From: an uncultured Lachnospiraceae bacterium
Lineage (GTDB): Bacteria; Bacillota; Clostridia; Lachnospirales; Lachnospiraceae
Direction of reading: 5' to 3'
Assembly: GCA_902761585.1 (NCBI GenBank)
Contig: CACWKX010000013.1
Coordinates: 1 to 56,070 of the forward strand
DNA: 56,070 nt
Both the position numbers and the translations under genes were made by a program. Below, one piece after another: positions 34,643-44,226 of this stretch; positions within the stretch are counted from its first letter, which is position 1, and the number at the start of each line of letters is the position of its first letter. The notes under the pieces are model-generated. The model saw nothing but the letters and a program-made list of their open reading frames with translations. It did not search any database and was not told where the DNA came from.

Positions 34643-35287
34643 ATGGCAGGTGTGATGAAACAAAAGACGGATGAGGAAGAGCGGCTGACGAAAGAGGAGG
34701 AATTTCGGATTGATCAGAGAATTCGAATCGGTGTCATTCTCGGGGCAGCTCTGATTCTTGCATATCTGGCATACTGTGCCGTGAAGAAAATTCAGATCGG
34801 TGTTGTTTATTATGTGATTGTCGGAGCCTTTATCACGCTTTACTGGTTGTTTTCGGATGTCATTGCATTGAAACTCAAGCACGGTTTTGCAGGCAGAACA
34901 GCAGCCCAGAAGTCAGCTTATCTGAAGATGGCGGCAGTCGATCTTGTCGGTGTGATCGGGCTCGGGATGTTTCTGGTGAGCGGAGTCGGAGATTCGGGCA
35001 AAAATGGCAATTCAGGGAGCAGCTCTCTGATCGGTGCAGTCATTTATCTGATCTGTTTTATGACAGCAAAGCGTCTGCGTCTGCAGTATGAAAAGGAACC
35101 TTCCACGGATGATAAGGCGAAAACGACGGAAGATAAGAAGGACGGAATCAATTCTCTGCCAACTGCTGCAGACAGGGAGAAGCGTCATATGACAACGGCG
35201 GAGCGGCTTGCGGCGTTAAATCGGCAGGTCCAGGATGAACACGATTCCGAAGAACAGTCAACTCCTGCCGGGGAGGACGATGACTGA
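34643..35287 (+). CDS. Membrane protein of unknown function
   Basis: 214 residues: a charged N-terminus, then four hydrophobic segments (about 27-47, 52-73, 94-113, 124-140) and a hydrophilic acidic C-terminal tail of about 70 residues with a helical part near MTTAERLAALNRQVQ. AGGAGG before the ATG at 34643 decides the start over one at 34628. The stop lies 2 bases before the rarA start, so the genes are coupled. I do not recognise the family. Confidence 0.78.
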   Translation: MAGVMKQKTDEEERLTKEEEFRIDQRIRIGVILGAALILAYLAYCAVKKIQIGVVYYVIVGAFITLYWLFSDVIALKLKHGFAGRTAAQKSAYLKMAAVDLVGVIGLGMFLVSGVGDSGKNGNSGSSSLIGAVIYLICFMTAKRLRLQYEKEPSTDDKAKTTEDKKDGINSLPTAADREKRHMTTAERLAALNRQVQDEHDSEEQSTPAGEDDD

Positions 35288-35289
35288 GT

Positions 35290-36654
35290 ATGGATTTATT
35301 TGAGTATGCCGCATCGAAAAAGAAGGAATCTTCTGCGCCGCTGGCATCGAGGATGCGTCCAAGATCTCTGGATGAGATTGTGGGGCAGGAACAGATCATC
35401 GGAAAAGGCCGGATGCTCTATCGTGCCATCAAGGCGGACCGGCTGAGGTCGATTATTCTGTATGGGCCGCCCGGAACTGGGAAGACGACGCTGGCGGAAG
35501 TGATCGCGCACACAACATCAGCGGCATTTATGACGATCAATGCCACTTCCGCCGGTAAAAAGGATATGGAGGAAGTTGTCTCGAAGGCGAAGGAAGCGCT
35601 TGGCATGTACGGCAGACGCACCATATTGTTCATCGATGAGATCCATCGATTCAACAAAGGACAGCAGGATTTTCTTCTTCCATTTGTGGAGGACGGAACC
35701 ATTATTCTGATCGGGGCAACGACCGAGAATCCATATTTTGAAGTGAATGGAGCTTTGCTTTCAAGATCTTTGATTTTCGAGCTGAAGCCTCTTTCAAGGG
35801 ACAACATTGAAACCATTCTGAGGCGTGCGGTTTCTGATCCGGAGCGCGGGATGGGAAGCTTTGATGCGGTTCTTTCAGAGGATGCCTGCAGCTTTCTGGC
35901 GGATATGGCAGATGGGGATGCCAGGGCGGCACTGAATGCCCTGGAGCTGGGGATCCTGACGACGGAGCGGTCCGGAGATGGACAGATTCATGTAACGCTT
36001 GAAGTTGCACAAGAATGTATTCAGAAGCGGATGGCAAGGTATGACAAGGACGGCGATCAGCATTATGACACCATATCAGCATTTATCAAGAGCATGAGAG
36101 GGTCAGATCCGGATGCGGCTGTTTTTTATCTGGCCAGAATGCTGAATGCCGGAGAGGACATCCGGTTTCTGTCAAGGAGAATCATGATCTGCGCGGCGGA
36201 GGATGTGGGCTGTGCGGACCCGATGGCGATCGTCGTGGCTGCTTCTGCCGCACAGGCTGTTGAACGGATCGGCATGCCGGAATCTCAGCTGATCCTCGCG
36301 GAGGCGGCGATTTATGTTGCAACTGCGCCGAAAAGCAATTCCGCCACAGAGGCAATCTTCAAAGCCGAGAAGGCAGCTGCTGAAACAAAGAGTACCATTC
36401 CACCCTACCTGCAGGATGCCCATTATAGCGGCTCCTCGAAGCTGAACCGGGGGATTGGATACGAGTACGCTCATGATTTTCCAAAGCATTTTTCAAAGCA
36501 GCGCTACCTTCCGGAGGAGCTGGGAGATATCCGGTTTTACCAGCCATCCGGGCAGGGGTATGAGGAGACCATCCGGAGATATCTGGACTGGCTTCATGAG
36601 GATCTGACGGAAGACAGTACAGGAAATTATCATCACAGGCAATCATCAAAATAG
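35290..36654 (+). CDS. rarA: Replication-associated recombination protein RarA
   Basis: A 454-residue AAA+ ATPase (MgsA/WRNIP1 family) that acts at stalled replication forks. Seen: RPRSLDEIVGQEQIIG, Walker A LYGPPGTGKTTLAE (about 56-69), Walker B LFIDEIHRFNKGQQD and the C-terminal tetramerisation domain with HYSGSSKLNRG. Length is typical. GGAGG in the end of the upstream gene supports the start. argS follows after 11 bases. Confidence 0.94.
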   Translation: MDLFEYAASKKKESSAPLASRMRPRSLDEIVGQEQIIGKGRMLYRAIKADRLRSIILYGPPGTGKTTLAEVIAHTTSAAFMTINATSAGKKDMEEVVSKAKEALGMYGRRTILFIDEIHRFNKGQQDFLLPFVEDGTIILIGATTENPYFEVNGALLSRSLIFELKPLSRDNIETILRRAVSDPERGMGSFDAVLSEDACSFLADMADGDARAALNALELGILTTERSGDGQIHVTLEVAQECIQKRMARYDKDGDQHYDTISAFIKSMRGSDPDAAVFYLARMLNAGEDIRFLSRRIMICAAEDVGCADPMAIVVAASAAQAVERIGMPESQLILAEAAIYVATAPKSNSATEAIFKAEKAAAETKSTIPPYLQDAHYSGSSKLNRGIGYEYAHDFPKHFSKQRYLPEELGDIRFYQPSGQGYEETIRRYLDWLHEDLTEDSTGNYHHRQSSK

Positions 36655-36665
36655 GGAGAACTGAT

Positions 36666-38444
36666 ATGGAACATATACTGGATCTGATCAGCAGCTATGT
36701 GGCGGAAGCTTTTGAAATTGCAGGATATGACAGAAGCCTTGGCAGGGTGACGGTATCCAACCGTCCGGATCTGTGCGAGTATCAATGTAATGGGGCAATG
36801 GCAGGTGCAAAGCTCTATCACAGACCTCCGCTTCAAATTGCGGAGGCGGTTGTTGATATCATTGACGGAATGGATGCATTTTCAAAAGCGGAGGCTGTTC
36901 GACCTGGTTTTATCAACCTGAGCCTTTCGCCGTCTTTTCTGAGCAGCTATCTCCAGGAGATGGAGCAGGACGATTATTTCGGTGTGCACAGGGCAGAGAA
37001 ACCTGCCAGGATTATCATTGACTACGGCGGAGCGAATGTGGCCAAGCCGCTTCATGTCGGGCATCTGCGCTCGGCAGTGATCGGGGAAAGCATCAAGCGG
37101 ACCCTTCGCTATCTTGGCAACGATGTCCTGGGCGATGTCCATCTGGGGGACTGGGGCCTTCAGATGGGGCTGATCATTACGGAGGTGCGGCACAGACACC
37201 CGGAGCTTCCGTATTTTGACGAAGCCTTCACAGGAGAGTACCCGAAGGAGGCTCCATTTACAATCAGCGAGCTGGAGGAGATCTATCCGGAGGCGACAAG
37301 AAAGTCGAAGGAAGACGATGCCTACAAGGCGGAAGCCCTCGATGCCACCTATCGTCTGCAGCAGAAGCAGAGAGGGTACTATGCCCTCTGGCAGCATATC
37401 CTGAATGTTTCCGTGAAGGATTTGAAGCGCAACTATGACAGTCTGGATGTCACGTTTGATCTTTGGAAAAAGGAATCAGATGCGCAGCCTTACATCCCGG
37501 GAATGGTGGATTATCTTAAAAAGAACGGCTATGCACATGTAGATCAGGGAGCGCTGGTCGTCGATGTCGCCGAGGAGGGGGACACCAAGAAAATACCGCC
37601 ATGTATGATCCTGAAGTCGGATGGCGCGTCTTTGTATAATACAACGGACCTTGCGACGATCGTCATGCGCAGGGAGAAGTGGGATCCGGACGAAATCATC
37701 TATGTTGTCGATAAGCGCCAGGAGCTTTATTTCACACAGGTTTTCCGCTGCGCCCGCAAAACAAAGCTGGTGAAGGATGACACAAAACTCGAATTCCTGG
37801 GGTTCGGGACGATGAATGGGAAAGACGGGAAGCCGTTCAAGACCCGCCAGGGAGGTGTCATGCGCCTCGAGCTTCTGATCCGGGATATCAATGAAGAAAT
37901 GTACAGGAAAATCATGGAGAACCATGAGACCGAACCGAATGAGGCACGGAAGACGGCACAGACCGTTGCTCTGTCAGCCATCAAGTACGGAGATTTATCC
38001 AATCAGGCGTCCAAGGACTATGTCTTTGATGTCGATAAGTTTACCTCGTTTGAGGGAAATACCGGGCCATACATCCTCTATACCATTGTACGGATCAAGT
38101 CGATTCTGAGAAGATACCTGGCGGAAATGAAGCTGCCTGCAGAAGCAGTCGATGAGTGCAGTATCCTTCCGGCAGCGGGAGAAGCGGAAAAGACGCTCTG
38201 CCTGGCGCTGACAGGATTTGCGTCGGCAGTGGAGGAAGCTGGTGCACAGCTGGCTCCGCACAGAATCTGCGGGTATCTGTACCAGCTTTCAAACGAGTTT
38301 AACCGCTTCTATCATGAGACAAGGATTCTGGCAGAAGAGAATGAGGAACAGAAAAAGAGCTATATTGCAGAGCTGGAACTGACCAGGAAAGTACTGGAAC
38401 AGGGCATTGATCTGCTGGGATTTTCTGCGCCGGATAAAATGTGA
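36666..38444 (+). CDS. argS: Arginyl-tRNA synthetase
   Basis: A 592-residue class I synthetase that charges tRNA-Arg. Seen: an N-terminal additional domain for the tRNA D-loop, the HIGH-like signature in NVAKPLHVGHLRSAVIGES (about 125-143), the KMSK-position segment GKPFKTRQGG, in which the canonical lysines are partly replaced as in many bacterial ArgRS, and the C-terminal helical anticodon-binding domain. GGGAG precedes the ATG. No T-box leader is visible, and it is cotranscribed with rarA. Confidence 0.95.
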   Translation: MEHILDLISSYVAEAFEIAGYDRSLGRVTVSNRPDLCEYQCNGAMAGAKLYHRPPLQIAEAVVDIIDGMDAFSKAEAVRPGFINLSLSPSFLSSYLQEMEQDDYFGVHRAEKPARIIIDYGGANVAKPLHVGHLRSAVIGESIKRTLRYLGNDVLGDVHLGDWGLQMGLIITEVRHRHPELPYFDEAFTGEYPKEAPFTISELEEIYPEATRKSKEDDAYKAEALDATYRLQQKQRGYYALWQHILNVSVKDLKRNYDSLDVTFDLWKKESDAQPYIPGMVDYLKKNGYAHVDQGALVVDVAEEGDTKKIPPCMILKSDGASLYNTTDLATIVMRREKWDPDEIIYVVDKRQELYFTQVFRCARKTKLVKDDTKLEFLGFGTMNGKDGKPFKTRQGGVMRLELLIRDINEEMYRKIMENHETEPNEARKTAQTVALSAIKYGDLSNQASKDYVFDVDKFTSFEGNTGPYILYTIVRIKSILRRYLAEMKLPAEAVDECSILPAAGEAEKTLCLALTGFASAVEEAGAQLAPHRICGYLYQLSNEFNRFYHETRILAEENEEQKKSYIAELELTRKVLEQGIDLLGFSAPDKM

Positions 38445-38478
38445 GGATGATGCCCTGAGGGATTTCTGAAATTTGGGA

Positions 38479-38507
38479 TTGCGTGGGGAAGCAATCTGTT
38501 TTATACT
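38479..38507 (+). promoter_or_regulatory. Predicted promoter just before a terminator hairpin
   Basis: TTGCGT (38479-38484), a 17-base spacer and TATACT (38502-38507). The expected start near 38514 lies only about 6 bases before the hairpin at 38520. It is either the kinase-operon promoter with an attenuator, or a chance match. Confidence 0.45.
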
Positions 38508-38519
38508 GTGCCCATGGAT

Positions 38520-38550
38520 GGAGAGACTTCGCAGGAGGTCTCTCCTTTTT
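38520..38550 (+). terminator. Intrinsic terminator after argS (possible kinase leader attenuator)
   Basis: GGAGAGAC (38520-38527) pairs perfectly with GTCTCTCC (38538-38545), followed by five T residues. It lies 75 bases after the argS stop and about 98 bases before the kinase start. Confidence 0.88.
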
Positions 38551-38647
38551 GCGCCTATGGGTTGAAAAGCAGCACAGTGTCCGAAAAGACGTCCCTCAGG
38601 CATCCGATGCGCGGGCCTGACAGGAGGGCAGAAGAAGGAGGAGCTGA

Positions 38648-40339
38648 ATGCCGGAACAAATGATCACTCTGTCAGGACGCTACAGATTGCTCAGAAAACT
38701 GGGAGAAGGCGGTTTCGGAGAAGTCCATCTGGCAGTTGACAGCAGGACGGACCGGTTCTGCGCGGCCAAGAAGCTTACGGAAGAAAGCGGAGGGTGTTTC
38801 CGTGAACTGTGGATGATGAAAAAACTGAGGAATCCGCATTTGCCGCAGATCTATGATGTCCTGAAAGAGGAAGAGGGCTGCTGGGTGATCATGGAATATA
38901 TCCGCGGAATCCGTTTTGACAGGTATCTGGAAGGGGACAGGACACTGCCTGAGCTTCAGACGCTTGAAACGGCAATCCAGCTGTCCGAGGTACTCTGCTA
39001 TCTTCAGGAGCAGGAGCCGCCGGTTTTTCATCTGGATATTAAACCGGGAAATCTGATCCGTGCCAGAGATGGGACGGTAAGACTAATCGATTTCGGCGCG
39101 GCGTTCTCGAAGCCTTTGCCGATGGCAAACGAGGGGACAATCGGGTATGCGGCGCCGGAACAGTACAAGAGGAGAGCTGCAAAAGATGCCCGGACGGATA
39201 TCTATGGCGTGGGGGCAACCATCTACAGGCTGGTATCCGGAAAAACGTACAGTAAAAATCTGTCAGGAAACAGGGTACCAGGCTGTGGAGAAGCATTTTC
39301 AGCGGTGATTCTGAAGTGCCTGCGGGAGCAGCCGGAAGACCGTTTTCAGAGTGCGGGGGAGCTGAGGACAGCACTTGTGGCTGTCAGAAGATCCTATGGG
39401 CGGGAAAAAGCGAAAAGGCAGCTTCTGTCTGCGCTTGCGTTTATGCTTCCGGCGGCTGCGCTGTGTGTGACGGTCTTCCCGGATACTCTGAATTTTTCTT
39501 CAGATGAAGCGTGGAGTGTCGCGAAGCTGCTGGAGGAAGCGAAAGTTTCAACAGAGGGAGAAAGCCAGGAGATTTACAGGAAAGCGGCGTTCATGGAACC
39601 GGGGAATCCGGAAGTTTATCTTCAGTATCTTCAGGATGTGGGGAGGGATGGGGTATTTTCGGAGAGCGAGGAGCTGTTTCTCCGGGAGATTCTTCATACT
39701 GTTCCGCTTGGCAGTCACGATACGAATGAGGAAAGTCTCAAACAGAATCCTGAAGCGTATGGAAAAACAGCAGCCGAGATTGGAAGAATGTATCTGTATG
39801 AATACAGCGGGACGGATGCAAGTCGTATTGCGGGCGGCTGGTTTGCAAAGGCGGTGGAAGCGGGGGAGAAGATGATGGATGAGCGAAGCAGGGAGAAGCC
39901 AGCTGACAGAATGACAATGGAGGAGGAAGGGTGGCTGAAGGAAGCCCGGTACTGTCTGAAAACGCTGTCTGTCGAGGAGATGGACGGAGCCGGGCAGGAG
40001 AGGGAGACCGTTCGTATTCTGGAATGGTGGGAGGGCTTGAAAGACGGAAAGGAATTTCTTGATCAGGATCAGAATCCCCTTCTTCGTCTGCATCGAATTC
40101 GTGACACTGTCTGGAGGATAGCCTTTCGGATTGCAGATTTGCGGAGAGTCGGCATTGAATCCAGGCAGATCCGCGAAGAAATTCGGGACCGTATCAGACT
40201 GGCAGAACAGCTGAACCATGGCGCAGGTGATTCAGCGGATGCAGGCAGGAAGGAAGCCATTCGCAAGATTCATGATCAGATCAGGGAAGCAGAACATGCA
40301 GCACTTCTGCGGCTTGAGGGATGGGAGACGGAGGACTGA
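38648..40339 (+). CDS. Membrane-anchored serine/threonine protein kinase
   Basis: 563 residues. A Hanks-type kinase domain fills about 1-250: glycine loop LGEGGFGEVHLA (18-29), the ATP lysine in CAAKK (41-42), catalytic loop HLDIKPGN with Asp130, DFG at 148-150 and an APE-like AAPEQY. One membrane segment lies at about 258-277. The outer part, about 285 residues, is helical and TPR-like and has no PASTA repeats. HLD instead of HRD means the conserved arginine is replaced, as in kinases not needing activation-loop phosphorylation. AAGGAGGAG precedes the ATG. Its operon partners are a surface protein and a CPBP protease. Confidence 0.9.
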   Translation: MPEQMITLSGRYRLLRKLGEGGFGEVHLAVDSRTDRFCAAKKLTEESGGCFRELWMMKKLRNPHLPQIYDVLKEEEGCWVIMEYIRGIRFDRYLEGDRTLPELQTLETAIQLSEVLCYLQEQEPPVFHLDIKPGNLIRARDGTVRLIDFGAAFSKPLPMANEGTIGYAAPEQYKRRAAKDARTDIYGVGATIYRLVSGKTYSKNLSGNRVPGCGEAFSAVILKCLREQPEDRFQSAGELRTALVAVRRSYGREKAKRQLLSALAFMLPAAALCVTVFPDTLNFSSDEAWSVAKLLEEAKVSTEGESQEIYRKAAFMEPGNPEVYLQYLQDVGRDGVFSESEELFLREILHTVPLGSHDTNEESLKQNPEAYGKTAAEIGRMYLYEYSGTDASRIAGGWFAKAVEAGEKMMDERSREKPADRMTMEEEGWLKEARYCLKTLSVEEMDGAGQERETVRILEWWEGLKDGKEFLDQDQNPLLRLHRIRDTVWRIAFRIADLRRVGIESRQIREEIRDRIRLAEQLNHGAGDSADAGRKEAIRKIHDQIREAEHAALLRLEGWETED

Positions 40340-40446
40340 GCTGTCGGTCTGGCTCGGGACAAGGAAAAAATGTGAGGGGGAAGTGGGGGATCCGCAGCCT
40401 GCAGAAGCAGGGGCAGAGGGGGAATGGAGAGTGTCTGGAAGGATAG

Positions 40447-43400
40447 ATGAATCATAAAACAGGCGTTTATCGTTTCGATGGTTTTTCCTTAAGGGCTGCA
40501 CGGACAATCTTGATTTGTGTGCTGGCACTTGCACTGGCATGCCCGATGGCATTCAGTGCAACGGCAGCTGAACGGAGGCAGCAGGGGACAGAAAAGCAGA
40601 ACGGAGAGAATACGGGAAAGCCGGGAGAGAAGAATGAACAGGCTGAGGGGCAGACGGAACCGGAGACAGAGAACCCGCAGTCAGAGAGGCTGAATCCAGG
40701 AGAGGGACTGAAGAACGACAGAAACGAATCAGAGCGTGGAGGATCAGCAGAAGAAAAGGATCGGGATCCTGGAGAGGAGCCGAAAGACGACAGAGAGCCG
40801 GTGACAGACAGCCAGCAGAAAGAGGAGAACGGGGAGACAGAAATTCCTCATAAACAGGAAGAGGAGGCTCCGGTATGGGAGATTGTCCTGTCAGATATCC
40901 ATCCGGAACTGCCGGAAGGAGGACGGATTTATGATGGAACGGATCAGATTCACATCGCATTCAGCTGGAAGATAAGGAGAAGACCCTCTGAGACTGGCAG
41001 AGATTCCGAAGAAACGTTTGTCAATGCAGAAGAAGACAGGACATCTTCCTGGGATCAGCTGACGCCGCCGAAGGTGTCAGTGACATGTGACGCCCACCTT
41101 GAGAGCCCGGATGCGGGACTGCAAAACGTTCTTTATGATTTCAGTATTTCTTCAGAGGATCCGGACACGGCAGACCGGATTCATATTGCAGACGATTTTA
41201 CAAAACCGGATCTGGTGGTTGAAGTAAAGAAAAAAGTGCTTTCCGTCGCAATTCCGGATGGAAAGAAGGTGTATGGAAAGCCGGCGCAGATGGCTTACAT
41301 CTGGCCGGATACAGCCTCCGGACCTGAAATGAACGCTGATACGAAGGACGGGACAGGGGGCACTGTTCCGCCAGACAGAATATTACGGGCAGAAGTCGCC
41401 GGCTTTTTAACGGATGAGAAGGGACACGCGGTCATCCCTGAGGATTTTGAAGCACCGGAAGTCACGGTCGATCAGGCGGTGCTCCAGAGCGACAGTCCGA
41501 TGTACGAGGATGGAAAGGATGCCGTGTATGAGGGGGCACTTGTCATGAAACGAAGGGATGGCCTCCGACTGACTGGCAATCCGACAGAAAACTATGAATT
41601 CTGTGAGGATGAAAAGAGTCCGTTGTACAGACGGGGCTCTGTCAGAATCATGCAGGAGATGGTACGGGAAGGGATACATTTTGAGATCGAAGGAGAGCGC
41701 ATTGTCAGGAGAGACGGGAAGCTGATCATCAGGAGAGGAGGGGGACTGGAGGTCAGAATCAAAAAAAACACCTACTATAACAGAGGGTATAAAATCGATG
41801 AAATCTATGAGGATGGTACGCTACGGTTCAGACTGGCGAAGACAAACCAAAAGGGAGAGCTTCTCGCCAGATCTCTTCCGGTTGAAATATACGTGATGAC
41901 AGACGGGCAGGTGCCACCCGCAAGTCTCATCATCAACAATGCGCGTATGAACGACGGAATTGCGTTTACAGCGTCGGTCTGCCAGGTCAAAATGATCCCT
42001 CAGCCAGATGACAGAAGCGGGATAAGAAGTGTCAGATATCGGGTCAGAAGGGGAAGTCAGGTGCAGAGAATCCTGCCAGATCCGGGCGGCTGGGTTGAAG
42101 AACAGCCAGATACTGCGGCAACCATACGTCTTCAGGAGGAAGGAATCTGGCAGATTGAGGCGGAATCACAGGATCTTGCAGGCAATGTCGCGGTTGTCTG
42201 CAGCAACCCGATTGTCATTGATCATGAAGGCCCCCTGATTGAGGTCGACGGTGTTTCGGATGGAGGAGCCTATTCCGGAATCGTACGGATTGTCTGTTCC
42301 ATCCAGGACCGCTGGTACCAGAAGGGATCGGACTCCATTCAATTCTCCTCGCTGTCAGGCGGAAAGCCTCCGTTAGAAAGCGGGAGGAGAGAATCAGAAG
42401 AGGGTGTGGAAATACAGTTTGCAGACTTCGATCATACGAAAGAAGCGGATGCATGGTATCATATGACTGTTTCCGCCCAGGATCTTGCCGGAAGTGTACG
42501 GAGGAAGGAGCTGATATTCTGTATCAATCGGCATGGCTCAGTATATGGACTTGCGCCGGAAAGCCTGAAAAAGCTGAAGACCTATTATCACACAGAGCCA
42601 TTTGACGTTGTATTTTTTGAGTCCAATCTCAGTGATGTCAAGGATGCGACGGTTCTTGTGATGAAGGACGGAAAGAGGACGAATGCAGGGGCACGCCGGG
42701 AGATGCTTTCGAATGCGCCCGGGAATACCGGAATACGGCAATACCGTCATGTGGTTGCAGCAGATCATTTTCAGGAAAGCGGCGTATATGATGTCATACT
42801 GATGACCTCGGATCAGGCAGGAAACCGTGCAGACAGCCAGAGGCAGAATCTGCCTGTCCGGTTTGCCGTAGATACCGAACGGCCTCGGTGTCTTGTTAGC
42901 GAGATCGAAAAATTCGGCGAATACAGGGCGGATGAGCTGACGGTCGGAATGCACGTGCGTGATAACCTGGCGCTCAAGTGCGCAGTGGTGTATCTGAACG
43001 CGGAACCCTTGATAACATACTCATCCCGCCAGCTTCGGGAGAATGGCGGCAGTCTCAAGATCACACTTGGCGCGAGCCAGACCTGGCAGCGGCTCCAGAT
43101 TTTTGCGGCAGATGAGGCAGGCAATGAGGGCTGGTCCGAAGAATATCCTGTTTTCATTTCAAGGAACGGAGCGGTTCCTGAGAAAACAGTTTTCGGTGAG
43201 AGTGCAAGGGAACTGGCTGACCGGAGAAAGGTTCGTGAGACGGAAGAAGAGATAATGTCCGCGAAGTGGTTTCGAAGCAGACAATTCGAGGCGGAGGAAC
43301 GTGCGCTGAACAGGGACAGGACCCGGATTGCTCAAGAGAAAATCCATCCGGACAGTCGCAGAGAAACACAAATATGGACATACAGACAAACGATTTTTAC

Positions 43401-43485
43401 GGTCATCCTGCTGTATGTTTGCAGTGCAGTATATCTTTTCGTGATCAGGAAGGTCAAAAGGAATAGAGAAGGGAAGCTGAAATAA
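40447..43485 (+). CDS. Large surface protein with MBG-like and Ig-like repeats
   Basis: 1012 residues. A signal-peptide-like N-terminus with a long leader (hydrophobic core about 20-41), then a 100-residue linker very rich in Glu, Lys, Gln and Gly. A region near 270-400 with KVYGKP and TGNPTENYEF resembles an MBG domain. Four Ig-like repeats follow, marked by SQDLAGN (about 574), AQDLAGS (677), SDQAGN (788) and ADEAGN (887), about 100 residues apart. A membrane helix near 983-1002 and a basic tail end it. It is likely anchored with repeats outside. It is encoded between a membrane kinase and a CPBP protease. Confidence 0.82.
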   Translation: MNHKTGVYRFDGFSLRAARTILICVLALALACPMAFSATAAERRQQGTEKQNGENTGKPGEKNEQAEGQTEPETENPQSERLNPGEGLKNDRNESERGGSAEEKDRDPGEEPKDDREPVTDSQQKEENGETEIPHKQEEEAPVWEIVLSDIHPELPEGGRIYDGTDQIHIAFSWKIRRRPSETGRDSEETFVNAEEDRTSSWDQLTPPKVSVTCDAHLESPDAGLQNVLYDFSISSEDPDTADRIHIADDFTKPDLVVEVKKKVLSVAIPDGKKVYGKPAQMAYIWPDTASGPEMNADTKDGTGGTVPPDRILRAEVAGFLTDEKGHAVIPEDFEAPEVTVDQAVLQSDSPMYEDGKDAVYEGALVMKRRDGLRLTGNPTENYEFCEDEKSPLYRRGSVRIMQEMVREGIHFEIEGERIVRRDGKLIIRRGGGLEVRIKKNTYYNRGYKIDEIYEDGTLRFRLAKTNQKGELLARSLPVEIYVMTDGQVPPASLIINNARMNDGIAFTASVCQVKMIPQPDDRSGIRSVRYRVRRGSQVQRILPDPGGWVEEQPDTAATIRLQEEGIWQIEAESQDLAGNVAVVCSNPIVIDHEGPLIEVDGVSDGGAYSGIVRIVCSIQDRWYQKGSDSIQFSSLSGGKPPLESGRRESEEGVEIQFADFDHTKEADAWYHMTVSAQDLAGSVRRKELIFCINRHGSVYGLAPESLKKLKTYYHTEPFDVVFFESNLSDVKDATVLVMKDGKRTNAGARREMLSNAPGNTGIRQYRHVVAADHFQESGVYDVILMTSDQAGNRADSQRQNLPVRFAVDTERPRCLVSEIEKFGEYRADELTVGMHVRDNLALKCAVVYLNAEPLITYSSRQLRENGGSLKITLGASQTWQRLQIFAADEAGNEGWSEEYPVFISRNGAVPEKTVFGESARELADRRKVRETEEEIMSAKWFRSRQFEAEERALNRDRTRIAQEKIHPDSRRETQIWTYRQTIFTVILLYVCSAVYLFVIRKVKRNREGKLK

Positions 43486-43493
43486 CGAGGGAT

Positions 43494-44147
43494 ATGGACA
43501 AAAATAACCGAAGTGCGTTTCTTCCGATACTTCTGTGGCTGCTTGTGTCGGTCATCATGACGGCTGTATTCCAGGCTGCAGCAGAAAAAACAGGAGCCTT
43601 TACAGATGTGGATACAGCCGCAGCAGGTGCTGCGTCGGCGCTGCTGATTCCTGCTTATGTCTTGATGCTGAGGAGGTGGAAGCTGCCGGCTTATCCTATA
43701 GAGAGAAAGAGGCCCCTCAGCAGAGGACCTTGGCTTCTGGCAGCAGGGGGCGCCGGGGCGGTTTTATCCTTGCTTTATGGGTGGCTGACAGCAAAGCTTC
43801 ATCTTTCAGAGTATTTTACAGACGACGTACAGCAGCATTTTTATTCTGCACCGTTCTGGCAGCAGCTGATCGTTTTGTGTATGCTGACACCTGTGTGTGA
43901 GGAGCTGCTGTTCAGAGGGCTTGTTTTCGGCAGCATGAGAAGAAAAATCTCAGGATGGAAGGCGGCCGTCTTAACTTCTGCGTTGTTTTCAGTTCTTCAT
44001 GGGAGCCCGATTCAGATGCTCTATGCGTTTCCGATGGGACTGGTTCTGCAGACTTTCCTGTACATGGAGGGAGGGCTGGAGGCACCGATTCTCCTCCACA
44101 TCTGCGCAAACCTGACATCCGTTCTGACAGAGTACATCCTTCGTTGA
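43494..44147 (+). CDS. CPBP family intramembrane glutamic endopeptidase
   Basis: 217 residues with about six membrane segments. The CAAX/CPBP (Abi) motifs are in order: EELLFRG (about 138-144) with paired glutamates and arginine, FSVLHG with the first His, and HICANLTS with the second His and Asn. Such proteases include bacteriocin-immunity, Rce1-like and protein-processing members. It begins 8 bases after the surface-protein gene, with GAGGG upstream, so it is part of the same operon and could act on one of its partners (inference). Confidence 0.87.
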   Translation: MDKNNRSAFLPILLWLLVSVIMTAVFQAAAEKTGAFTDVDTAAAGAASALLIPAYVLMLRRWKLPAYPIERKRPLSRGPWLLAAGGAGAVLSLLYGWLTAKLHLSEYFTDDVQQHFYSAPFWQQLIVLCMLTPVCEELLFRGLVFGSMRRKISGWKAAVLTSALFSVLHGSPIQMLYAFPMGLVLQTFLYMEGGLEAPILLHICANLTSVLTEYILR

Positions 44148-44173
44148 CTTTTCGGATAAATTCTGCTTATATT
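44144..44173 (+). promoter_or_regulatory. glyA: Predicted glyA promoter
   Basis: TTGACT (44144-44149) overlapping the stop of the CPBP gene, an 18-base spacer and TATATT (44168-44173). The leader is about 47 bases and ends in AAGGAGAG. Confidence 0.55.
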
Positions 44174-44226
44174 TGTAGAAATGCACAAGATGTTGGGCTC
44201 GGCCTGTATAAAAAGGAGAGAATGCT

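Noticed and set aside
36500..36665. T-box leader for argS
   Set aside because: Only 11 bases separate rarA and argS, and no T-box sequence or antiterminator is seen.
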